Below, one piece after another: positions 35,325 through 46,514 of a stretch of 64,000 nucleotides of DNA. Under the pieces are notes generated by a model. That model was given only the letters and a program-made list of their open reading frames with translations, did not search any database and was not told the origin of the DNA. Numbering within the stretch: the stretch's first letter is position 1; each line of letters starts with the position of its first letter. Position numbers and translations under genes: made by a program. The DNA is from Apium graveolens. Lineage: Eukaryota > Streptophyta > Magnoliopsida > Apiales > Apiaceae. The DNA lies in contig NC_133657.1 of the NCBI RefSeq assembly GCF_009905375.1, forward strand, positions 49,258,741 through 49,322,740. The letters run 5' to 3'.

Positions 35325-36685
35325 TTTTTATTCTCATGCATCAGATTTTATGATCAGTGTTTACAGATTAGTTTATTCTCATATAAGTTATGCTTTAATT
35401 GAAATACATTAAATGCTGATTGTTATCTGATGTGGATCTTTATACTCTAATAGTGATTTGAATGTTCTGTGACTATTCAATCCAATGAGGATATATGTGC
35501 TAGATGCTGACATAGTAGTCTTTAACATACTAGAAATCCCATGTTTAAATTAGTTGTTTATGTGGAAACTCATTAAAACAAGCAAATTCTGATTTTGAGC
35601 TTAGTCAAGTTTACTTTATGTATCTTATTACTAAGTCACAAACTAGATTTTTATTTCTTATCTGTCAAATTCTGATGTCAGTAAATCTTAAGGATGAATC
35701 TAAATGCTGATAAAGCCTCACTTATCTGAAGAAAAGAAAAGAAAAGAATAATAAAAGTCAGGTACTCCTTTGAAATCTAGAGAAAATAATGTGGAAGGGA
35801 AGATCCAAATGCATTGCTGGTATTAAATAATATGCATTAGAAAGGCAAATAAATTTTCTTGGTGACTTTTCACATTCTCTGATTATTGGAGAAATACTCT
35901 GATAATAGCATAAATTCAAATAAGCAGTCGTGACTCACTTACATTGAGAAGCCACCGTAAAAAGGAATTTCAAAAGATGCATAAAATGAGCACAAACAGT
36001 TGAGGTGGACTCTAGCATAAATTTGTTCTATAGTAGACTTCATGATAAATGACAGATTTTAAGCACTTTTCTCAGTTATGCCTTATTTCTAAGATGTACT
36101 GAAGTTTATCAGACTTTAATCTTTATCTGATATTCTGCTAAATGCACACACTATCACTCCATATGAATGATGAAAATTACTGTGGTGATTAAGATGTTTT
36201 TGACAAACAGTTAAGTGTCATTTGCATAAATTTCTGAGGACAAGTTCTGATGAAAGTTCTGATGATTAAACTCTGAAGAATCCAATCAATTTTTGTATGA
36301 AGAATCACAGAAAAAGATATTCACTGTTTGAGTTGGTAAGCCATATTCTAATGACTGTTAAAATCTGATATAAGTTAAAGTTCTGATATTAAATGCTGAT
36401 GGAATCCTTGATGCCTACGTGGCATTATTCTTTACTTGACTTATTTATGGTAAAAACTGAAACGGTCATAGTTAATCAGAATATATTAAGGTGAGATAAA
36501 AATAGTCATAATCATTAAGGGTTAGTGGTAAACGTGTATGTCCTGAAAAACTGCATGTGCACGGTAATTATTGCTTATTTCCCATGCCCATTAACTCCTG
36601 CCTTAACTTTTTACTGATTGTTCACACGTTGCCAGGTGTTAATTGTCTGCCATGCTTCAAAAATTAACTGTTATCATATGGGCTG
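35325..36685 (+). other. Element A spacer between pol and the third ORF
   Basis: 1.36 kb of AT-rich sequence with no ORF over 60 codons. Short TCTGAT/GCTGAT words recur through it, as they do in the coding parts of this element. In soybean SIRE1 pol and the env-like ORF are separated only by a stop codon, so this long gap is a difference. Confidence 0.75.
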
Positions 36686-36852
36686 TATAAATAAGAGAGT
36701 CAAAAAAATTTCTAATCTTTTACCTACTTTTCTTATTCTCTCATCTCTCTTATTTCTCTCACCCACTAATATTCTATGAAGTAGTTTTTCTTACAGGCAT
36801 TTTCACAAACACCTTTTAAGCAATCTATTTTCTCACTTAATTTCTTACAGAG
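36686..36852 (+). promoter_or_regulatory. Putative internal promoter and splice acceptor before the third ORF
   Basis: TATAAATA at 36686-36693 is followed by a pyrimidine-rich stretch at 36716-36765 (TTATTCTCTCATCTCTC), the layout of a plant core promoter with a Y patch. A 3' splice-site-like TTTCTTACAG ends at 36850, two bases before the ATG. Either independent transcription or splicing of a genomic RNA could express the ORF. Both are inferences. Confidence 0.5.
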
Positions 36853-39845
36853 ATGGCACCAAAAGACTTGATTTTCAATGGAGCTAAGTTTGTTCCTAAC
36901 AACTACTCATCTATTCTTAGCAAGGCTGAAGCTCCATCGGAACTTCACTTTATTCAGGATTTCCTTGCTAGTTCTGATATTGGGTAGCTTTGACCCAACC
37001 TGAAGCAATCTCTGGAACTCAAGTGCTGGAGGTTTGGAGAAGTGGCGTATATGATGATGGTGGTGCTCAAAGGTCCCCAAGTATCATCTTTACAACAGGG
37101 GAAGATGAGCATGTCGTGAGTTTGGCTACAGTTCGCCAAGCATTGCAACTACCTGAGAATTGCATTTATTCGACTATTGAAGAGCCAGTTCTTCAACAAA
37201 TGATGGCCAGTCTGGGATATGAAAAGACGTTGGCAAAGCTTGGTCAATTGAAGAGACCTTACATTAAGAGGGAATGGAGTTTTTTCTTTGACTGCATTAC
37301 AAAGGCCTTCGCCAACAAATGTTCTAATTTCGATGCAATCCCTATACTCAGTCAACAAATCGGGTATGCTCTCATTAATCATATTGATTTTGATTATGCA
37401 AGTGTTGTTTTAGGCTTTATTGGGGATATGATGACAGAAGATAGGAATACTTTCTATTTTGCTAGATTCTGTCAGCTTATCTATAGTGCTTGTTGTTCTG
37501 ATAAGCCCTAATTAGCCAGTGAATTTATTCCACCATTTAGACTAGCTAAAAGAGCTTTTAATGACTTATTATCTACTGATAATAAGAAGGCTGTGTTGAG
37601 ACCCCTCCAAATTCCTTTATCTGTCAAACAAGCCTTAATAACCTATGATCCAGTTACATACACTGCACTATATCCTGATGTCCAACCATCTGAACTTGAA
37701 TCATCAGCACCTACCACCACTACACACACACCTTACACTTATCAACCATAACCATAACCAACTATCTGAACATACTTCAAACCAATACAATCATCTCAAC
37801 CATCAGCACAGACCATCAGACCTTCATCTTCCAAACCTTCTAAGAGGGCAAAGTATGTTCCTCACCCTCCACAAAAAAGAAGGAATATGATTCTCAAAGA
37901 TGAATCTGATAGTGAAAATGAAGCACAGGTTCTTGCTTTAGAACCTGTGACAGTTGAAGCTGAGAATGTTACTTCTCAGAAAGAAACTGCAGCTCAAAGT
38001 TCTAATACTTTGAAGAGGAAATCTGTCAGCTCTGATGCTGCAACAGCAACTCCTTCATTGGCAAGGGGATTGAAGAAAATGAGGGCAAAGAGGTATAATG
38101 CTAAATCTCCATCAGAAGATACTGAAGAAGCTGAGGCAGGGGATCATGAATCTCTGATCTCAAAAGAGCCAATTATCATTGAAGCTCTTCCAGCTAAAGC
38201 CCAAGACACTGTTCCTGATATAGTGATCACTCCTACTGTTTCTCCAGTCAGAGAGACAACAGTTGAAGGTTCAGGATTAAGTCCTAAAATTGATCTTCAA
38301 AGGTTGATTATACCAACTGTTTTATTTTTGGAAGCTCCATCTACAGCAGCTCAGCCATCTACAGTCAACTCTCCAATCTTAGATGCTGAGGTACCATCTA
38401 CACCAGCTCTGGAGATAAATTCTGATGCTCAGAATTTAGATGATGTTATTCCTGACTCTCCAGTTGCATCACACACTCTTGTGATGTCAGAACATAATGA
38501 ATCTTCCTCAAGTTCTGAAGATAGTGTTTCTGTTGAGACTTCAGCTCCTATTCTGGGAAAGGAAGAATTGGTCAAGAAATTTGTTGAACAGGATGCTCCT
38601 GTACCTTGGGAAGAAACTCACAGGGGAGTTGAGTGGACCAAGAAGTGGAATGAATCAGATTTTATTCCAAGCACCAAAATTCTGACAGAACATGTGTCAA
38701 AAGCTGATGAGTTATTGTCAAATTCTGATTTCAAGACTCAACTCAAGGTTATAGCTATGAGTACAAGAAGTCTTCATGGTCTACATTCCATTACTCATGA
38801 TAAGGTTGATACACTAAATGAAAATGCTGATAAGCTAGATCTACAGATCAAGCTTGACAAGAATAGATATATCAGACATACTCTTGAGAAAATTGAAGCC
38901 ATTACGAAGATTCAAGAGACATTGCTCAAGTTGTTCAGAATGAAGAACAACAAGCTATAGAAGAAACAGCAAACTGATCAAGCTATCAAGACATCAACTA
39001 CTGACAATGCTCAAGTTGATTTGAAAAAGATAACAATTGCTGATAAGAAGAAGCTGTTATGGAAGAAAGCTACTCCAGTTGAACCAAAGTCCAATCTTAT
39101 GATTAATCAACTCGCAACGTTTGGGTTGAGAGCCAAGCAACCTAGAGATAGAGCTGGATTAGTTTCTGATGAAGAAAAAATACAAACAGGAGTAGAAGTT
39201 ACTCTAAGAGATCCTTTCATGTTGACAGACAAACCATATGAACAAATCAAACAAAAGCACCTTGATAAAGTGCTGTCTGCTCAAATTGTGATAGATGCTC
39301 ATGATAAAGAAAATCTAAAAGAGAAATTGATCTTATTTCTCAATGATGGAAGAACTTAAAGACTAGCTGATACTGATGTGCTAAAGAAGTCTGTCAGAGA
39401 GCTTCAACATATTTACTATCTTCTGGAAGTAAAATCTGATGTTACAAGAAGATGGTCATATTACATTTTGAAGGATATAAGAGATCTTTGCAGAATCTCT
39501 GGTACAAAGGCTTCTCAGTACATTCCAATGATTACTGAAGATGATGGAAGAGAAATTCCTATACTGAAGAACTCTGCTAAGGTGGAAGTTATTCTGAAAG
39601 GAAGATGCTTATGTTATAATGAAGACTCTTCACATCCTAGAGTTATCAGACTTGGTGATGGACTTGAAAGAACATCAATTCAAGCTCTCAGAACAGCCAT
39701 TTATCAAATTGGTGACAACAAAGATGAAGAACTGATGTAGGTCAAAGCACTATTTATTGAAGTTCTGAGAAAAGCTAAAGATAAGCTGGTAAAAGATTTT
39801 GTTAAGAATCATTATGGATTCAGATTGATCCAGCGATATTGGTAA
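36853..39845 (+). pseudogene. Element A third ORF in env-like position
   Basis: ATG at 36853 (MAPKDLIFNGAKFVPNNY). After a frameshift near 36985 the N-terminal domain continues as YALTQPEAISGTQVLEVW and VRQALQLPENCIY, running to a stop at 37511. Then come a Pro/His-rich part, an acidic Ser/Glu-rich region (37887-38560) and a Lys/Glu-rich helical region (38570-39360, TLEKIEAITKIQETLLKLF) compatible with coiled coil. The end is at 39845. About 990 codons in all, with stops at 37511, 38958, 39357 and 39738. I see no signal peptide or membrane anchor, so an envelope role is not supported by composition. Position matches the env-like ORF of SIRE elements. Function is unknown. Confidence 0.75.
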
Positions 39846-39960
39846 AGCTGCATGTTCTGTAAGTTGTAATTAATAGTCTTATTAAACTCTTATTGCATTT
39901 AAACTTAAATGTTTTTGACATCATCAAATCTATTAACTTGTATATTTTTGCATAATTTAC

Positions 39961-39974
39961 AAGTTGGGGGAGAT
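39961..39974 (+). other. Element A polypurine tract
   Basis: AAGTTGGGGGAGAT abuts the 3' LTR. Confidence 0.88.
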
Positions 39975-40541
39975 TGTTAGATTTATTTGAGATGTCATGT
40001 CTAATATGTTTCATGTTTAGTTTTCATATCTTAACAAACAGGAAATATCAGGACTTACTGAATCAATACTTACTGGAAGTCATAATATAGATATCAGAAC
40101 TTAAGGTTATATCAGAACTTAAGTACGGGAGGACTTACAGTTAAGGAAGGAAGCTGATTTACAGGATAGAAGATCAAGACTAAAACAAAAGAAGATATGC
40201 ATGGAAAGAGTTAGAAGATAAGAAGACTTGTATAAGATATCTGATTGATATATTTTAGGAGACAGAATTATATTCCATATCAATTAGAAGTTATCTTGTA
40301 ATTGTGTAGTATATAAACACAGACATAGGTTTACACTATATATGTTATCATTATCGAGAAGATCATAAATTGTAACCTAGCAGCTCTTAGTGATATTTGT
40401 TCATCACTGAGAGAGAACAGTTCCATTGTAACAGAATTTATTATATTAAATATATATGTTTATTGTTACTTGTGTTCAAGATCGATTTGATTGTAATAAC
40501 ACTGTATTCAACCCCCTTCTATAGTGTTGTATGACCTAACA
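39975..40541 (+). repeat. Element A 3' LTR
   Basis: 567 bp, TGTTAGATTTATTTGAG... to ...GACCTAACA, followed by the TAAAA duplication. It differs from the 5' LTR at about 24 positions, one of them a one-base indel. Confidence 0.93.
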
Positions 40542-40546
40542 TAAAA

Positions 40547-41194
40547 TACTTCAAATTGATATTCATCAATAATTTGATTTTCAGGTAGTGAGGAAGTCAC
40601 AACTATCTTGATTAAAACCCATAACCTCACAAGTTCAATGAAATCGCCTTTGACAAAATCGCTCCATGTCAGATATAAAGAAAATTCGTAGTTTATTCCC
40701 TGTTTCATAAAAGCGAGAATCTCAAAATCATTTCTTCATTTAAAATCTTGAGTCGTTACAGATTTTATCGTGTTTAGAAAGCATAGCATGGGTGTCCTAT
40801 CTAATTCATACATCCTTAATCTAATTAAGCATGTATCATTAAACTACTCTACACATACATTCATCATATGAGCATATATATGTGAAGTGCAGTAAAGTAA
40901 ACATGGTTGGTTATGGCTTCATCCTATGTGATCTTCGTCAAGCTAATGAGGAAGATCTAGGTCAATCTAAGGTGGTAAGTTAATAAATAGAAGCTAACTA
41001 TATATGTCTTCTTTTCTTGAGTTGTTTCCTCCTTGCATTGCTTCCTTGGATGGCCTCCATGAGGCTGTCCTTCTTTTTTCTTTAAGTCTTCATGTCTTTA
41101 TGTACATTACATTAATAAAATATAAAAACTAATCTAATTAACTTACAAGAAAAACTCGAGTTACATTCAAGATTTAACAATTACAAGATCAAAC
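40547..41194 (-). other. Copia element E 5' leader, right part
   Basis: Continuation of the leader interrupted by element A, on the minus strand. No ORF is seen. The expected 5' LTR of E does not follow; pol fragment F begins instead at about 41195. Confidence 0.5.
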
Positions 41195-43356
41195 GACATG
41201 CAGGTCGTATCCAATTGCCTAAGCAAATGGAACTTTGCTCATAAAACCCTTATCGTCTAATGATTTAGGGCATTTATCCTTTAAGATCACTATCCCATGA
41301 GACATCAGAACATTTCTTTGCCTCCTGCATGCCAAAATGATACAATACTTTGTTAATTTATGTAATCTGACTTAGGCCGACTAATCTCCATGATCTATCT
41401 TTATAGATCTTGATCCCTAATATATATGTCACATCACCTAAGTCTTTCATCGAGAAACCATTTCTCAACCAAGTTTTAACAGCCAGTAGAGAAGGTATGA
41501 CATTCTCTATTTGTAATATGCCATGTATATATAATACTAGGAATGCCACATGGCTCCCACTAACCTTTGTAAACACATGGTTTATTTTCATTTTGAATAA
41601 ATCCAAACTTTTTGACTGTTTTATCAAAATAAATATTCCATGTTCATGAGGCTTGCTTCAACCTATAAATAGATAGAAGAAACTTATAGAACATTTTAGT
41701 AAACTTTGGATCGATAAAACCCTCAGGTAGTATCATATATACACCCTCTTTAAGGCTCTCATTTAATAAAGCAGTTTTGACATCCTTTCCAAATCTTTTA
41801 GTCATAGTAAGCTGTTATTGCTAGAAAAATCCCGATAAACTTGACCATAGAAATTGGTGCAAAGGTCTTTTCATAGTCTATACCATGAATTTGGTTAAAA
41901 CCTTTTTTCCACAAGCCATGCTAGGTCTGTATTTTACCCTCCATGTCGGTTTTCTTCTTAAAAAACCACTTCCACCATATATGTTTTACTCCTTCGGGTA
42001 GATCAACTAAAGTCTATACTTTATTTTGATACATGGATTCCATCTCAGATTATGACCTCCAACCATCTCTCGGAGTCTGGACTATTCATAGCATCTTGGT
42101 AGGTGAGAGGCTCATCATTATCCGTAAGCATCACATCACCATCTTGAATTAAGAGAAATCCATAATATCTCTATGGCTCATGGCGAATCCTACTAGATCT
42201 ATGAACAACATGTGTTTCCTGATCAGGATTACTTTTAACATTTTGATGTACATCCTAAACTTGTTCCAACTCTGGTTCAATATAATCATGTGAGTCTTCG
42301 TCGAGCTAGATTGTCCTCCCACTGATTTTCTTAGAAAGTAGTTCTCCCTCAAGAAATACATCAGTCGAGCAACAAATGTTCTCGGATGGAATATAAAATT
42401 GAACCCTTTAGTCTCACTTGGGTATCCCACAAAATAACATCTATCTTATTTTGGTCCAAACTTTTCAGAGGCTAAACGATTCACAAATGCTTCACGTCAT
42501 CATATTTTCATAAATGATATATTGTGACGTTTCTCATTCCATATCTCATATGGAGTCTTTTGAACCATTTTTGTAGGAACTTGGTTATATGCATCCGTTT
42601 TTAGAGCATAGCCTCAGAAACTTATTGAAAGTTCCGCTTGACTCATCATTGATCGCACCATGTCCAACAAAGTACGATTTCTCCTCTAGAATCTCTATTC
42701 TTTTGAGGTGTTCCAGAAGGAGTAAGTTGTGATATAATATCACACTCCTTTAATAAATTCTTGAATTTTAGGCTTAAGTATTCTATTGTATGATCCGATT
42801 GTGAAACGTTTATACTTTCCCCTGTTTGTTTTTCTACTTTGGCCTTACATTATTTGAACATTTTAAAAGAATCAAATTTATTATTCATAAGATATACATA
42901 TCTATATCTACTGAAGTTCTCAATAAATGTTATGAAGTAGCATACGTCACCCCTTACCATCGTACGCATTTGGGCCACATACATCACTTATGTAATAGTC
43001 TTAACCGTTTGGTGGCTCTTTTACCTTATCAGGTAAAAGAAGCTTTTGTCATTTTTCCAATGATACAAGGTTCTCATCTTCCGTATGAATCAAAATCAAA
43101 CTAATCCAAGTATATATTCATATGTAACTCGGAAACGTGTTTCTTATTAATAAGGCTTAACGACATTGCTAGAGGTATTCTTTGATTTCAGTCATCTTAG
43201 ATCATATAAATTGTAAAATAGAATAAACAGCTGTTGTTTATTTAATTATAATGAAAACCTTTCTTGTCTTAACAAGAAATTGACATGATGTATCCGCTAA
43301 AGGCAGACACGTAGTAATAATTTATCAAGTTCTCAATCTCGCCTTATGTCTTCGGG
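41195..43356 (-). pseudogene. Copia fragment F, pol, same family as element E
   Basis: It matches 4728-6795 block by block: RNase H/RT boundary at about 41205-41360, RT at 41627-41358 (where YIHGIL replaces the catalytic YVDDIL), MDVKTAFLN region near 41770, integrase C-terminus at 42430-42360 (MGYPSETKGFNF) and integrase at about 42560-42780. Homology to E stops at CTCGCCTTA in both copies (6795 and 43356). Neither gag nor LTR is attached. Stops and indels throughout. Confidence 0.82.
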
Positions 43357-44332
43357 CTCACTTGAAGTCCTAGGAAGAAATTCAACTCACCCATCATACT
43401 CATCTCATACCTACTCTGCATAAGCTTAGTCAGCCTTGCACAAAGTGCATCATTCGTAGACCCAAATATAATGTTATCAATATAGGATTGCACAAATATG
43501 ATATCATTTTTATGCATCTATGAAACATAGTCTTATGTATGACACCTCTAATGAAACCATTTTCAATAAGAAATTCTGAAAGAGTGTCATACCACGTTCT
43601 TGGAGCTTGCTTAAGATCATAGAGAGCCTTGAAGAGAAAATAGACAAAATCTTCGAACTCAGGATCGGAGAAGCAAGGGGGTTGGTCTACTCAGACCTCT
43701 TCTTCAAGCTCACCATTCAGAAAAGCACTTTTCACATCCATATGATATGACTTGAAATTTGAATATTCTACAAATGCTAAAAGAATCCTGATGGCTTCAA
43801 GTTTAGAAACTGGTGCGAAGGTTTCATCATAGTCAATCCCTTCTTCTTGAGAATACCCCTTAGCAACCAGTCTCATCTTGTTCCTTATAACAATTTCATA
43901 TTCATCAAGCTTATTTCTGAAAACCCACTTAGTACTAATCACAGATTTATCTTTAGGCCTTGGTACAAGCTTTCACACTTTCTGTCTTTCGAACTGATTG
44001 AGTTCCTCTTGCATAGCAATCACCCAATATGGATCTCCAAGAGCTTCACCTACTTTCTTTGGTTCCATTTGAGATAGAAACCCAGAATAAAGAAATTCAT
44101 TTGTTGTAGATAATTTAGTCTGAATTGTTGCCTCTGCATTTCCAATGATTTAATCAAGAGTATGAGATTTATTCTACCATATTGCTTTAGGCATACAAGT
44201 TCTTTATGATTCAGCATGCTCTCCATTCTGATCATTCTGACTAGGGGATCCTTGTTCTGCTCCTTGTTATGCTCCCCCTGAGTTGTTACCATCTTAATCT
44301 CCAAAATATGATACTTGAGGACTTGTCTCAGA
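43357..44332 (-). pseudogene. SIRE-type Copia RT fragment
   Basis: Minus-strand frames give an integrase-RT linker (44304-44050), then RT at 43942-43691: [40 protein letters not shown] and [16 protein letters not shown]. Below that, RT continues through frameshifts (ALYDLKQAPRTWYDTLSEF) to a degraded catalytic region near 43480. It ends at the left border of Gypsy element D (44338). Confidence 0.88.
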
Positions 44333-44477
44333 ATTAGTGTAACAACCGGGAATTTACGATTATTTTTTGTTATATTAAATTAGTATTATGTGATTTATGA
44401 TATTATAAATTATGATTGATCATAAAAGTTATCTGTTATGTGCTATATGTGTTCTGTGTGGTTCAGGATATTTATCG

Positions 44478-44711
44478 GTATTTTTTTTATCGTAGGGAAC
44501 CCGCAGTCGCTACCCTTCGGGTGCGCACTACGTAAACCCAACGGGCTCACGCAATAGCCTACAAATCACGTGAACCAAGATAAACCGCATTTAAGCGACA
44601 AGCTCTGACTCAGGTGGCATAATAATAAATTCTCCTCCCGTGGGATTCAAACCTGTGACCAAGAGGATATTTATCCCCTCTTTAACCAACTGAGCCAACC
44701 CTTGCCGGTTA
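44478..44711 (-). mobile_element. tRNA-derived SINE (Au-like)
   Basis: On the minus strand it reads AACCGGCAAGGG, TTGGCTCAGTTGG (pol III A box, plus-strand 44686-44697) and, further on, GGTTTGAATCCC (B box, plus-strand 44642-44653), then a body with GTGAGCCCGTTGGGTTTACG and an end GTAGCGACTGCGGG followed by an A-rich tail (plus-strand T run near 44480-44487). A and B box spacing is that of a tRNA-derived SINE. The body is like the Au SINE family of flowering plants, judged from memory. Confidence 0.82.
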
Positions 44712-46240
44712 ATTTTATTACATGTTGAATGGAGTTATATTAAAATTTATACTACCCAGGTTTCGTTTTAATAACTTTTATTTCGTATAGAGCAATTAGC
44801 CTTATTTTGCATAATATGGCGTATACCATATTGATTTTTCGAACATCTAGTTAATTTAGAGAATATTTTGTTTCGTGAAAATAATTTTTTCGGGGCCCCT
44901 ACCGGGACATCAAATCCCACATAAATCGTATTTTTATTTTTATAAAATTTTGGGACTATTAAATATTCAATATTTTTGCATTTTTGGATTATTTGTAATA
45001 TTTGAGAAATTTTGACATAATTTTTTGTATTTATTGGATTAAAAATATTCCCCGTTAATTATTAATTTTGGGATAATTATTTTTATTAAATGACATAATT
45101 AGGCCATAAATAATTTTGGGAGTAGTATTTTTGTAATTATAAATAGAATTTACTTATTATTTAATTATATAAAAATAATAAAAAATATATATAAAAAATC
45201 AAAAAATTCTCTGATTTCTAGGTTTAGGGTTTCAAACATGTTTTTGGAATCAAACCATGATTTTGAAGTGATTTGGAAAGCAAATCATGTTGTATTTGTA
45301 ACCAAATTGACTCTCATAAAGAGCTCTCTCAGATTATGGCCTTAAATCATACCTCAGGTTAGTGAAATTCAAAATTCGAATTCTAGGGTGTATGTCCGAA
45401 CTTGGGACTTTTTGATTAATTGATTGTCAGTTCAATATGATGATATATACATCTTTATTAAGTCATTTACAATCGATTCCTGTTAGTAATTGGTTCATTT
45501 TATTGTTGGATTGTATTAATCGAGTTTCGGTTTTTTTGGTTTTTATTTTTAATTTTCCGAATTGTTGAATGATTGTTTGGATGAAAGACTGAATGGGTTT
45601 GATTTTAGAAGTATAAGCTTTATTTTGAAAGTAATTACATCAAGTATGGTTATGTTCGGAGGGCTGGCGAATTGCCGTCGGAAAGATCACGAGTTGCCTT
45701 CGGATTTTGGTCGGAGAAGAAGATCAATGATGATCTGTTATTATTGTTAGGATATTACGGTTTCTGGTATGATTTGTGATATGCCAGCATCAAGAAATGA
45801 CTAAAACAAGTTATTTATGGGGTAATTGAGCTCGCCAGAATCGGAATACGCCGCCGGCCTATTCCCAGAATCCGGTCGACGACTGACCCGACCCGAAAAG
45901 TTCTTCAAGACCCATTTTCCCAATTCTTTTGACCCGGTTTTAATCTATATGTCCCCCAACCTTATTTCTAAAAACTGTTTGTACAATTTATTTTAAATAT
46001 AATTTAAAATTCATTTGTATTTTCCAAAAATTGATTTTAATTTCAAAATTAATTTAGTTTATTATTTTAAATAATTAACTGAATTATTTTAATTCTGGAA
46101 AATTATTGTCTTTATTATTTTCAAAAATCTAAATTTTACATAATTATTTATAAGTTATTTTAATTATTTATTTATAGATTTAATTAATTAATTAATTCAT
46201 TTAATTAATTATTTTTATCTATAAATAGCTAAATAAAATG

Positions 46241-46514
46241 TACTTCCTCCGTCCCAACCATTTGTTTACATTTGGGTTGGGCACGAAGGTTAAGAAAAAT
46301 GATAAAGTAGTGGTGGAAAGTTTAAAAAGTTAATAAAGTGGTGGGACCGATTAATATTTTATGTATAAAGTGGGTATAGTGGAGGTAAGTAGTGGATGAG
46401 TTTCCTTTTAAATTATAAAAACTTTACTACTTTTGGAAAACTTTGAAATGTAAAGAATTGGAAGGGACATCCCAAAAAGGAAAGTGTAAAGAAATGGTTA
46501 GGACAGTGGGAGTA
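46241..46514. mobile_element. Stowaway-like MITE in the element D LTR
   Basis: 274 bp with terminal inverted repeats: the left end TACTTCCTCCGTCCCAACCA matches the reverse complement of the right end (TACTCCCACTGTCCTAACCA) with a few mismatches. TA dinucleotides at both borders fit the Tc1/mariner target site. Without a transposase ORF it is non-autonomous. Confidence 0.9.

Larger units (their letters stand above)
8310..40541 (+). mobile_element. SIRE-type Copia element A, split by two insertions
   Basis: The element is bounded by direct LTRs (8310-8877 and 39975-40541) and a 5-bp target duplication TAAAA (8305-8309 and 40542-40546). It contains an iMet PBS, gag, pol in Copia order (protease, integrase, RT, RNase H), a 1.5 kb spacer, a long third ORF and a PPT. 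Removing the nested elements G and B with their duplicated target bases leaves about 11.5 kb, a normal size for the SIRE/Maximus lineage. SIRE assignment rests on the DSGCSGHMTG protease, three zinc knuckles and an ORF in the env-like position. The LTRs differ at roughly 24 sites by eye, so it is the oldest of the three nested elements. Confidence 0.92.

Noticed and set aside
44642..44697. tRNA gene on the minus strand (A and B boxes present)
   Set aside because: No acceptor stem or anticodon arm can be folded, and a SINE body and A-rich tail follow.
45562..45750. 62-codon ORF in element D LTR
   Set aside because: LTR sequence with no homologous frame seen in the element H LTR. Probably chance.
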